The translations under genes and the position numbers were made by a program. The notes below the pieces were generated by a model. That model did no database searches. It was not told the DNA's origin and was given only the letters and a program-made list of their open reading frames with translations. Source: Streptomyces cinnabarinus (GTDB taxonomy: Bacteria; Actinomycetota; Actinomycetes; Streptomycetales; Streptomycetaceae). Taken from it: DNA of 64,000 nt. Every line of letters begins with the position of its first letter. Positions within the stretch are counted from its first letter, which is position 1. Location of the stretch: NCBI RefSeq assembly GCF_027270315.1, contig NZ_CP114413.1:8060001-8124000 (forward strand). The letters are read 5' to 3'. This document shows, piece by piece, positions 58,001 to 64,000 of this stretch.

Positions 58001-58287
58001 AGCAGCGCCTGCGCGACGCCGTGCACGTCGGTCTCGTCGACCGTCGCGGTCACCGCGCCCGCCCGGCGGGCCGTCTCCTGCCACTGGCGCAGCAGCGTCG
58101 ACTTGCCCACCCCGCCGAGCCCGCGCACATGGAAGAGGAACTCCGCCGGATCGTCGTCCGCCGCCGGGTCCTTCTCCAGGTTCTCCGCGAACAGCGCGAG
58201 CTGCGCCCGGCGGCCGACGAACTGCGCCTGCGCGCGCTGCCGTATCAGCTCACCGCGTGAACTGCCCCGACGTCCCGACCCCGCCAT
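55093..58287 (-). CDS. STAND-like P-loop NTPase with 12 TPRs
   Basis: A 1064-aa protein. Walker A is GLGGVGKS (56-63), and VVLFFDTWELTG is the likely Walker B. A hydrophobic Gly/Ala-rich patch (LLTQATLGAASLMGAGAV) lies near 165. From about 560 to 970 there are 12 TPRs of 34 residues with the consensus AWALAxRGxxHRxAGRxDEAVADLTAAL. The array is very regular, pointing to recent duplication. This resembles signalling ATPases with a TPR sensor. Unlike the 16703 protein, no amyloid-like motif is seen at either end. The ATG at 58287 has GGGGG upstream. Function unknown. Confidence 0.8.
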   Translation of the reverse strand: MAGSGRRGSSRGELIRQRAQAQFVGRRAQLALFAENLEKDPAADDDPAEFLFHVRGLGGVGKSTLLRQWQETARRAGAVTATVDETDVHGVAQALLELCRQLAEQTGPLKDFDRAAEQYRREQEAATGPLVADGPPAADAPASVSSRLLTQATLGAASLMGAGAVTAMANPDAAAQGLDRLRAGARGRGRRGRTGDAADLSQAFVAELGKLCERQPWVVLFFDTWELTGRSLDEWLRDLLGDVFGPLPQNVMVVMAGRDELAERDWALLRAQVAEVPLEVFTEAETRALLAARGVTEPEVVDAVIQLSMGLPLLVQLLARARPENAEHLADGDVVDRAVERFVQWVEDPRQRETILACALVPRLNEDVFAAAVPEEAGDLWEWLCRQPFVSGRGDFKQYHAVVRASIVRQRRIRSPQSWTTAHLRLAETHAGWRAEAERELPEADRWGDTAWRRHLMDETFHLLCARPGTQLTAALECVARSAAQGTAVVRQWIDALAQAADDTGDRTLLAWAERLQDTVSGDEPEVAPLTALLAYGPLGAAARSRAHAYRGWYLYHADRSEEAMADLNRAVALDPDNSRAHAYRGDAHLQVGHYEEAITDLTAALELAPEYSWARAQRGSAHRQAGHLEPAVADFTAALDRHPDRVYVLSSRGQTHRQAGRYEEAISDLTAALDIRPEYAWGLAQRGETHREAGRHDEAVADLTAALGHDPDFAWALTARGTALRQAGRGDEAMADQNAALRLAPDSAWALAERGELHREAGRHDEAVADLTAALELSPRYAWALGSRGQAHKGAGRFDEAVVDLTAALDHDVTLDWARATLADIHHRAGRSRETLDVIATIMERQPASPAPVAVRGFVHRMHGRYAQAVADYQSALDHPDDSVRAWVLRDRGECHRQTGRLAEAVEDFTARLNLVPDDVWCRKLRGVAYRQAGRFAEAREDLEHALAADPDSPDVVFENVMLDTVTSGPAECREQWTELLTAPEAAPASTSVRYFALFRVLVLEPHRNVTEAAEAFLATVIHHDAVIDVLRCLDELSRLDDPLALRARACRRVIAERTRAGD

Positions 58288-58411
58288 GGCTCCCCCCGGC
58301 TCCGGCGCCGGCCACCAGTATCGCCGCACACCCTGGGCCACGGGTGGGCATCGGCGACAACTACGGCCACGGCGTGGGCGATCGGGACGCGGCCGGGGCT
58401 AATCTGCCGAC

Positions 58412-59155
58412 ATGACCGATCCGTTGATCACGCAGCTGCGACCCATGCCCGAGGACTGGCGGCGCGCCCTCGCCGTGGTGGCCCACCCGGACGATCTGGA
58501 GTACGGCTGCTCGGCGGCCGTCGCCGCGTGGACCGACCAGGGCCGGGAGATCGCCTATGTGCTGGCCACCCGGGGCGAGGCCGGCATCGACACCCTGGAG
58601 CCCGAGCGGTGCGCCGCGCTGCGGGAGCGGGAACAGCGGGCCAGCGCCGCGGTGGTCGGGGTGTCGGTGGTGGAGTTCCTCGACCACAGGGACGGTGTGA
58701 TCGAGTACGGCACGGCCCTGCGCCGGGACATCGCGGCGGCGATCCGGCGGCACCGGCCCGAGCTGGTGATCACCCTCAACCACCGGGACACCTGGGGCGG
58801 GGTCGCCTGGAACACCCCCGACCATGTGGCGGTGGGACGCGCCACCCTGGACGCGGCCGCCGACGCCGGGAACCGGTGGATCTTCCCCGAGTTGACCGAG
58901 CAGGGCCTTGAGCCCTGGAACGGCGTCCGCTGGGTCGCCATCGCCGGATCGAACCGGCCCACGCACGCCGTGGACGCCACGGCCGGTCTGGAGCGGGCGG
59001 TGCGCTCGCTGCTCGAACACCGCACCTACATCGAGGCGTTGACGACGGAGGACCCGGAGACGTACGCGCGCGACTTCCTGACCGGGAACACCACGGCGAC
59101 GGGGGAGCGGTTCGGCGGGCGGCCCGCGGTGGCGTTCGAGGTGTTCGGGCGGTGA
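58412..59155 (+). CDS. PIG-L family deacetylase
   Basis: A 247-aa LmbE-like enzyme. VVAHPDDLEYGCS (HPDD at 25-28) supplies the zinc-binding His/Asp-Asp, and NTPDHVAVGRATLDA the third zinc ligand region. Such enzymes remove acetyl groups from GlcNAc-type sugars, for example in mycothiol or antibiotic pathways. The substrate is unknown. Its stop overlaps the GTG of the ECF sigma factor gene by 4 nt. Confidence 0.87.
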   Translation: MTDPLITQLRPMPEDWRRALAVVAHPDDLEYGCSAAVAAWTDQGREIAYVLATRGEAGIDTLEPERCAALREREQRASAAVVGVSVVEFLDHRDGVIEYGTALRRDIAAAIRRHRPELVITLNHRDTWGGVAWNTPDHVAVGRATLDAAADAGNRWIFPELTEQGLEPWNGVRWVAIAGSNRPTHAVDATAGLERAVRSLLEHRTYIEALTTEDPETYARDFLTGNTTATGERFGGRPAVAFEVFGR

Positions 59156-60048
59156 CCGGCGCGGGACCGATACTCGCCGCGCGGTTCGAGGAGCACCGCG
59201 ATCATCTGAACGCGGTCGCCTACCGCATGCTCGGCTCGCTCGCCGAGGCGGAGGACGCCGTCCAGGAGACCTGGCTGAGGCTGAGCCGCGGCGACGCCGA
59301 GGAGATCCGCAACCTCGGCGGCTGGCTGACCACGGTGGTGGGGCGCGTCTGCCTGGACCTGCTGCGCTCGCGCGCCACACGCCGCGAGGACCCCCTCGAC
59401 GACACCTTCGTCCCGGACCCCGTGATCCGGCCGCTGTCGCGGGTAGACCCCGAGCAGGAGGTGCTCCGGGCCGATGAGGTCGGGCTCGCCCTGCTGGTGG
59501 TGCTGGAGATCCTGGAACCCGCCGAGCGGCTGGCGTTCGTGCTGCACGACATGTTCGCCGTGCCCTTCGACGACATCGCGCTGATCGTGGAGCGCAGCCC
59601 CGCCGCGACCCGCCAGCTCGCCAGCCGCGCGCGGCGACGGGTCAAGGGCGCCGCCCCGTCGACCGAGCCCGACCTCGGGCGGCAGCGCAAGGTCCTCGAC
59701 GCGTTCATGGCGGCCTGCCGGGCCGGGGACTTCGACGCCCTGCTGGAACTGCTCGACCCCGGGATCGTGCTGCGGGCCGACTCCGGTCCGCTGGTCGGCG
59801 GCGCGGCGGCGTCGAAGCAGGTGCGCGGGGCGCGGCCGGTGGCCGAACAGGCCATGCTGTTCCGGGAGTTGGCGCGGCATGCGCGGTTCGTGCTGATCAA
59901 CGGCGAGCTGGGCATGCTCAACGCGCCCGACGGCAAGCTGATGTCGATCACCGGGCTCACCATCGCCGACGGCCGGATCACCGGCATGTACATCCTGGCC
60001 GACCCAGCCCGGCTGGCCCGTCTGGACCTGCCTGACCTGGACGGATGA
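59152..60048 (+). CDS. ECF41-type sigma factor with SnoaL-like C-terminal domain
   Basis: A 298-aa sigma factor. Region 2 is HLNAVAYRMLGSLAEAEDAVQETWLRL (start of the domain, about residues 17-43), region 4 has ERLAFVLHDMFAVPFDDIAL and RSPAATRQLASRARRR. A SnoaL/NTF2-like domain of about 110 residues follows, with NAPDGKL in place of the NPDKL motif of ECF41 members. In ECF41 this extension acts in place of an anti-sigma factor. The usual neighbours (carboxymuconolactone decarboxylase or oxidoreductase) are missing; it is coupled to the PIG-L gene. Confidence 0.87.
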   Translation: MTGAGPILAARFEEHRDHLNAVAYRMLGSLAEAEDAVQETWLRLSRGDAEEIRNLGGWLTTVVGRVCLDLLRSRATRREDPLDDTFVPDPVIRPLSRVDPEQEVLRADEVGLALLVVLEILEPAERLAFVLHDMFAVPFDDIALIVERSPAATRQLASRARRRVKGAAPSTEPDLGRQRKVLDAFMAACRAGDFDALLELLDPGIVLRADSGPLVGGAAASKQVRGARPVAEQAMLFRELARHARFVLINGELGMLNAPDGKLMSITGLTIADGRITGMYILADPARLARLDLPDLDG

Positions 60049-60079
60049 GGAAGCGCGGGGCGCCCGTAGGCTGGTCGGT

Positions 60080-60907
60080 ATGCGAGACCTCTCCCTGGAC
60101 CCGGCCGGCCTGCGCGGCGACTGCGCGAACTGCTTCGGGCTGTGCTGTGTCGCCCTGCCCTTCACCGCCTCCGCCGACTTCCCGGTCGACAAGCGGGCCG
60201 GGACGCCCTGCCGCAACCTCCAGGACGACCACCGCTGCGGCATCCACGCACGGCTGCGGCAGAAGGGCTTCACCGGGTGCACGGTCTACGACTGCTTCGG
60301 CGCCGGGCAGCGGGTCTCGCAGGTCACCTTCGGCGGGCGGGACTGGCGGAGCGGGCCCGCGGACGAGGCGCGGCGCATGTTCGAGGTGTTCCCGGTCGTG
60401 CGCCAGCTGCATGAGCTGCTCTGGTATCTCGACGAGGCCCTGACCTTGCCCGCCGCCCGGCCGGTCCACGCCGATCTGCGGCGGCTGATGGACCGGACCG
60501 AGGAACTGGCCGCGGGCACCCCCGAGGAGCTGGCCCGGCTGGAGGTGGGTCCGCACCGCCAGGAGGTGGGCGCGCTGCTGCAGCGGGCCAGCGAGCTGAC
60601 CCGGGCGGGCCTGCGCGGCCGTAGGAAGGACCGGCGCGGCGCCGACCTGATGGGCGCCCGGCTGAAGGGCACCGACCTGCGGGGCGTCAGCCTGCGCGGC
60701 GCCTACCTCATCGCCGCCGACCTGACCGGCGCGGATCTGCGGGGCGCCGATCTCCTCGGCGCGGACCTGCGGGACACCGACCTGGCCGATGCCGACCTGA
60801 CCGACGTCCTCTTCCTCACCCGGCCCCAGCTGAACGCGGCCCGGGGCAACGCGGCCACCAGGCTGCCGGGGTCACTGACGCGGCCGGCTCATTGGGCGTC
60901 CGCCTGA
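60080..60907 (+). CDS. YkgJ-type cysteine-cluster protein fused to pentapeptide repeats
   Basis: A 275-aa two-part protein. The N-terminal 75 residues have nine Cys: CANCFGLCC, CRNLQDDHRC and CTVYDC, the YkgJ zinc- or iron-binding cluster. The C-terminal 60 residues (about 190-250) are pentapeptide repeats of the A(D/N)LXX type (GADLMGARLKGTDLRGVSL and so on), which fold as a right-handed beta helix. Role unknown; pentapeptide folds may mimic DNA or act as scaffolds. It begins 31 nt after the sigma factor gene. Confidence 0.8.
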   Translation: MRDLSLDPAGLRGDCANCFGLCCVALPFTASADFPVDKRAGTPCRNLQDDHRCGIHARLRQKGFTGCTVYDCFGAGQRVSQVTFGGRDWRSGPADEARRMFEVFPVVRQLHELLWYLDEALTLPAARPVHADLRRLMDRTEELAAGTPEELARLEVGPHRQEVGALLQRASELTRAGLRGRRKDRRGADLMGARLKGTDLRGVSLRGAYLIAADLTGADLRGADLLGADLRDTDLADADLTDVLFLTRPQLNAARGNAATRLPGSLTRPAHWASA

Positions 60908-62407
60908 TCAGGAGGGGGCGGTGGCCGTGCGGAGGTCGCCGCTGACCGCTCCGGTGCGGCGGTCCACGCCGAGGCGCAGTCCGTCCGGCATCAGGGTCAG
61001 GCGTTCCGTCACGCGCAGGCGGTAGTCGGGGTCCGGGCGGAGGGCGTAGCGGCGCAGGAGGAGGCCGAGGACCAACGTGGCCTCGTGCAGGGCGAACTGG
61101 CGGCCGATGCAGGCGCGCGCCCCGGTGCCGAAGGGCTTGAAGGTGTGCGGGGCGCGTGACCGTACCGCTTTCGGGTCGAACCGGTCGGGGTCGAACCGCT
61201 CGGCGTCCGCGCCCCAGACCTCGGGGTCGCGGTGGAGCATCGGGGTGAGCACCAGCGCCCAGGCGCCCCGCCGCATCGGGTGGTCCCCGGCCAGCACCGT
61301 GTCCTCGCGGGCCTCCCGGGCGAAGGCGGGCGCGGTCGGCCACAGCCGCAGCGACTCGTCCAGCACCCGGCGCACGTAGCGCAGCTTGGCCACCTGGTCG
61401 TAGCCGGGCAGTTCCGCGTCGCCCCAGACCCGGTCCACCTCGGCCCGGGCGCGGGCGGCGACGTCCGGGTGCCGGGCGAGGTAGTACAGGGCGAAGGACA
61501 GCGCGCCGGACGTCGTCTCGTGCCCTGCTACCAGGAAGGTGATGACCTGGCGGCGCACGTTCTCGGGCGACAGCCGCTCCCCGGTCTCCGGGTGGGCCGT
61601 CCGCAGCATCCGGTCCAGCAGGTCGCCCTCGCCGCCCGAGCCCCGGCGGCGCTCCCGGACCAGGTCGTCGACCGTGCGGTTGAGATAGGCGATGTCCGCC
61701 TCGTTGCGCCGCGCGGACGCGCGCAGCAGGAACGCCGCGGGCACCGTGTTCAGCCGCTGCGCGTGGGCGAGCGTGCCCACCATCGCGGTGACGAAGGGAT
61801 GCGGCCGGGACCGCTCGAAGGAGCCGAAGTCGTGCCCGAACCCGGTGCGCGCGATGGTCTCCAGGGTCAGCTTGGTCATGTCGCCGGGCACGTCCACCGT
61901 CCGTCCGGCCAGGGCCGCCCGGTCCCAGTGGCCGGTGAGCCGCCCGGCCACGTCCAGCATCATCGCGTGGTAGCCCTCCATGGCCTCCCGGCTGAACCCG
62001 GGCGCCAGGACGTCGTGCGCGAGCTGCCAGTTGGGCTCGTGGTTGTACGCCGTGAACAGCGCGTCCCCGACGACCGGCCGCAGATTGGCGATGCCCAGGC
62101 CCACATGCTTGGCGAACCGTGTCTCGTCCGCGAGATCGGCGCTGAGCGCCCCGCCCCAGACGAACACGAACTCCTTGTTGAACGCCTTGCGCCGGAAGAT
62201 CGGCCCCAGTCGGCGGGCATGGCGCACGGAGTCCTGGAGCGGTCTGGTCCGGCTCGCGCCCAGCACATCGCCGAGCAGCGGGACCCGCCGGGGCGGGTGC
62301 GGTATGCGGTGCAGCTCGGGCCAGCCCTGCTCGGCACTGCGGAACCCCTTGGGGAGCGCGGACGGCAGTGCGGACGGCAGCTCGGACCCGTTCGTCGGCT
62401 CCGCCAT
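60908..62407 (-). CDS. Cytochrome P450, CYP102-like haem domain without reductase
   Basis: A 499-aa P450. AGHETTSG is the I-helix oxygen-activation motif, ESLRLWP the ExxR helix, and FGTGARACIGRQFALHEATL the haem loop with the thiolate Cys. The segment after the Cys follows P450 BM3 (CYP102A1) closely, which places it near the fatty-acid hydroxylases. The fused diflavin reductase of BM3 is missing; S. coelicolor CYP102B1 has the same form, from memory. Redox partners must be encoded elsewhere. AAGGGAG precedes the ATG, and the gene diverges from a TetR gene. Confidence 0.88.
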   Translation of the reverse strand: MAEPTNGSELPSALPSALPKGFRSAEQGWPELHRIPHPPRRVPLLGDVLGASRTRPLQDSVRHARRLGPIFRRKAFNKEFVFVWGGALSADLADETRFAKHVGLGIANLRPVVGDALFTAYNHEPNWQLAHDVLAPGFSREAMEGYHAMMLDVAGRLTGHWDRAALAGRTVDVPGDMTKLTLETIARTGFGHDFGSFERSRPHPFVTAMVGTLAHAQRLNTVPAAFLLRASARRNEADIAYLNRTVDDLVRERRRGSGGEGDLLDRMLRTAHPETGERLSPENVRRQVITFLVAGHETTSGALSFALYYLARHPDVAARARAEVDRVWGDAELPGYDQVAKLRYVRRVLDESLRLWPTAPAFAREAREDTVLAGDHPMRRGAWALVLTPMLHRDPEVWGADAERFDPDRFDPKAVRSRAPHTFKPFGTGARACIGRQFALHEATLVLGLLLRRYALRPDPDYRLRVTERLTLMPDGLRLGVDRRTGAVSGDLRTATAPS

Positions 62408-62461
62408 GACGCGATCTCCCTTGATCCTGCGGCACCTTGAGAAGGCAACAGCGCGTGTTGT

Positions 62462-62512
62462 ACGTCAGTTCAATAGCGTGGCCTCAGTCTGGTCCGGTAG
62501 TTGAACCGACGT
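62462..62512. promoter_or_regulatory. Inverted repeat pair between P450 and TetR genes
   Basis: ACGTCAGTTCAA (62462-62473) and TTGAACCGACGT (62501-62512) are complementary at 11 of 12 positions, with a 27-nt spacer. They lie in the 121-bp divergent gap, one near each gene, and may be the binding sites of the TetR at 62529. Confidence 0.5.
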
Positions 62513-62528
62513 CAAGTAAGGTGCCGAC

Positions 62529-63140
62529 ATGAGTGCCAACCAGGGTGAGCGGACCCGGCGTCGGCTCAGTACCGAGGAGCGCAGGGAGCAGCTTCTGGCC
62601 GTCGGGGCACGGCTGTTCTCGGAGAGCCCGTACGACGAGGTGTGGATCGAGCAGGTGGCCGAGATCGCCGGTGTCTCGCGCGGGCTGCTGTATCACTACT
62701 TCCCGACCAAGCGGGACTTCTTCGCCGCCGTGGTGGACCGGGAGAGCGCCCGCATGCTGCGGATGACGGCCGCGGTCCCCGGCGTCCCGGTGCGCGAACA
62801 GCTCACCGCGAACCTCGACACCTACCTGGCGTACGTCGAGGAGCACGCCCACGGCTTCCGTGCCTTCCATCGCGCCGAGGCCTCCGGCGACCAGGCCGTC
62901 CGCAAGGTGTACCGGCGGGCCATCGCCGCCCAGGAGAGGCAGATTCTCGCGGCGATGGCCGAGGATCCGGAGTTCGGCCCGGTCTTCCGGGCGCGGCCCG
63001 ATGTCCCGCTCGCCGTGCGGGGCTGGCTGGCGTTCACCACGGCCGTCTGTCTGGAGTGGCTGAGGGGCTCGGAGGAGCTGACCCGGGACCAGGTGCGGGA
63101 CCTGTGCGCCCGCGCCCTGCTGGGTGTCATCGCGCCCTGA
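62529..63140 (+). CDS. TetR-family regulator, divergent from the P450
   Basis: A 203-aa regulator. RREQLLAVGARLFSESPYDE and AEIAGVSRGLLYHYFPTKRDFF form the HTH domain. The C-terminal ligand domain has the helical pattern of this family. Divergence from the P450 gene and the inverted repeat between them suggest it represses the P450, possibly sensing a fatty acid. Confidence 0.85.
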   Translation: MSANQGERTRRRLSTEERREQLLAVGARLFSESPYDEVWIEQVAEIAGVSRGLLYHYFPTKRDFFAAVVDRESARMLRMTAAVPGVPVREQLTANLDTYLAYVEEHAHGFRAFHRAEASGDQAVRKVYRRAIAAQERQILAAMAEDPEFGPVFRARPDVPLAVRGWLAFTTAVCLEWLRGSEELTRDQVRDLCARALLGVIAP

Positions 63141-63215
63141 GGACGGCTCAAGTCGGCCGGTGACTCCGCGCGCGATCGCGTGGCGTGGTTGGCGTGCGCC
63201 TCGATCTTCGATAGG

Positions 63216-63234
63216 TTAGGCAAGGCTTACCTAA
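63216..63234. promoter_or_regulatory. Iron box (DmdR/IdeR site)
   Basis: TTAGGCAAGGCTTACCTAA matches the actinobacterial iron-box consensus (TTAGGTTAGGCTNACCTAA) at 16 or so of 19 positions. Its end overlaps the AAGGAGGT ribosome site of the next gene, so bound repressor would block transcription close to the start. Confidence 0.85.
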
Positions 63235-63247
63235 GGAGGTTCGGGAA

Positions 63248-63979
63248 ATGGGTGACAGCCAGAGCTGGACGGCCACACCTGCCGCGGCGGAGCACGCCCG
63301 GTCGATGCTCGCCACCGCATGGTCCTGCGCGGTGACCGCGGAGGGCAGCCGGGAGGAGTTCGTCGGCACGCACTCCGTGACCGAGGACGGCCGGGTGCTG
63401 CTCCAGGTGCCCGAGGACAGCACCCTGGTCACCGCCGCGATCTGCGCCCCGCGCGGAGAGCCGTCCGCCGTGCTGGAGTTCGCCGACGTCGCGCCCGTGC
63501 CCGTCCGCAACCGTATCCGGGCCCGGCTCTGGCTGGCCGGCTGGTTCGCCGCGGAGGAGGGGCAGCTCGCCTTCCGGGCCACGCGCGTCGTGCTCCGCCG
63601 ACCCGGCGGTGCCGTCGTCGTCGACCTCGACGACTTCGCCGAAGCCCGGCCCGACCCGCTGGTCACGGCCGAGGCCCGGCTGCTGACCCATCTCGCCGAC
63701 TGCCATCCGGACGCGGTCGAGCGGCTCACCCGGCTCGTCGAGCCCGACAGCCTGCACGGCGTGGTCCGCGTCCAGCCGCTCGCCGTCGACCGGCACGGAC
63801 TGACCCTGCGCATCGAGCGCGCCCGCGCCCACGGCGACGTACGACTGCCCTTCCACCGTCCGGCCGACGACGTCGCGCAGCTGACTGAGCGCATGCATGT
63901 CCTGCTCGGGCAGGCGAGCGCGGCCGCGTGCCCGCGGCCCCGGCCGCTACAGCGGCAGCGCGCAGACGGCGACGGGTGA
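63248..63979 (+). CDS. DUF2470-domain protein under iron control
   Basis: A 243-aa protein. The N-terminal half resembles the split-barrel flavin/haem-binding proteins (HARSMLATAWSCAV, GRVLLQVPEDSTLVTAAIC). The C-terminal part with HLADCHPDAVERLTRL and GVVRVQPLAVDRHGLTLRI matches DUF2470, which occurs in HugZ-type haem oxygenases. The iron box at 63216 and a full AAGGAGGT site stand directly upstream. A role in haem use or siderophore metabolism is inferred. Confidence 0.82.
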   Translation: MGDSQSWTATPAAAEHARSMLATAWSCAVTAEGSREEFVGTHSVTEDGRVLLQVPEDSTLVTAAICAPRGEPSAVLEFADVAPVPVRNRIRARLWLAGWFAAEEGQLAFRATRVVLRRPGGAVVVDLDDFAEARPDPLVTAEARLLTHLADCHPDAVERLTRLVEPDSLHGVVRVQPLAVDRHGLTLRIERARAHGDVRLPFHRPADDVAQLTERMHVLLGQASAAACPRPRPLQRQRADGDG

Positions 63980-64000
63980 GGCGAACGGCTCGCCCGTGAG
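63947..64000 (-). CDS. C-terminal end of a gene running past the window
   Basis: Minus-strand reading from the window edge gives LTGEPFASPVAVCALPL and a TAG at 63949-63947, with high-GC third positions. It would overlap the end of the DUF2470 gene by 33 bp. Too little is present to name a family, and it could be chance. Confidence 0.35.
   Translation of the reverse strand, partial: LTGEPFASPVAVCALPL

Noticed and set aside
55093..58287. Partner amyloid-like motif as in the 16703 receptor
   Set aside because: Neither terminus holds FQ-x-G-x-GN or a related pattern.
1..64000. Secondary-metabolite gene cluster
   Set aside because: No PKS, NRPS, terpene synthase or RiPP-modifying enzyme was found; the P450 and SRPBCC genes alone do not make a cluster.
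1..64000. tRNA, rRNA, integrase or transposase genes
   Set aside because: None recognised on either strand, so the window is not called an integrative element despite its accessory content.

Overview
The window is GC-rich actinobacterial DNA. Third codon positions are almost always G or C, ribosome sites are GGAGG-like, GTG starts and 4-nt ATGA/GTGA overlaps are common, and gene families are typical of Streptomyces. No rRNA, tRNA, CRISPR array or complete insertion sequence was seen. The gene content (sugar utilisation, NTPase/TPR receptors, regulators, gene remnants) is what one expects of a Streptomyces chromosome arm. From memory, the rhamnose genes together with a haem-only CYP102-type P450 recall the S. 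coelicolor SCO080x region.

Layout. 1-954: end of a MalY/PatB-type aminotransferase. 1051-1696: a palindrome-rich leader, a 64-aa ORF and a scrambled msrA remnant. 1900-5863: a pyranose-oxidase operon (GMC oxidase, IolE-like TIM-barrel protein, stand-alone beta-propeller resembling the propeller half of fungal aldos-2-ulose dehydratase). 5868-10796: a membrane NACHT ATPase facing a SIR2-domain protein plus a small Cys protein. 10914-15971: SRPBCC/MFS pair, DUF5959-like protein, M6-like metalloprotease, Tat-exported GH109-like oxidoreductase. 16269-20386: a two-gene NLR-like system in which a short protein and a P-loop/TPR protein share one motif at the facing termini. 20396-25942: FAD-domain protein, LacI, GH35 beta-galactosidase, MFS. 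26088-30164: YheO-type regulator with PLP dehydratase, cupin, MDR and SDR enzymes. 30188-35305: VWA/MoxR pair, TetR, FtsX/ABC pair. 35498-38063: wreckage of a betaine-type ABC transporter around a membrane protein. 38079-40953: lutABC. 41028-53683: a complete rhamnose regulon. 53785-63979: peptidase, NTPase-TPR protein, PIG-L deacetylase, ECF41 sigma factor, YkgJ/pentapeptide protein, P450 with divergent TetR, and an iron-box-controlled DUF2470 gene.

How genes work together. The rhamnose region is the clearest system: a secreted BNR-4 propeller may release rhamnose, the ABC transporter imports it, and mutarotase, isomerase, kinase and bifunctional aldolase/dehydrogenase convert it to DHAP and lactate. 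The adjacent lutABC can oxidise lactate to pyruvate. Operator-like repeats lie between the divergent catabolic and transport genes, with a LacI gene at the far end. The 1900-5863 operon looks like an oxidation-then-dehydration route for sugars or glycosides, analogous to the fungal pyranosone pathway. The NACHT, SIR2 and two NTPase-TPR loci suggest several innate-immunity-like modules. These functions are inferred from sequence only.
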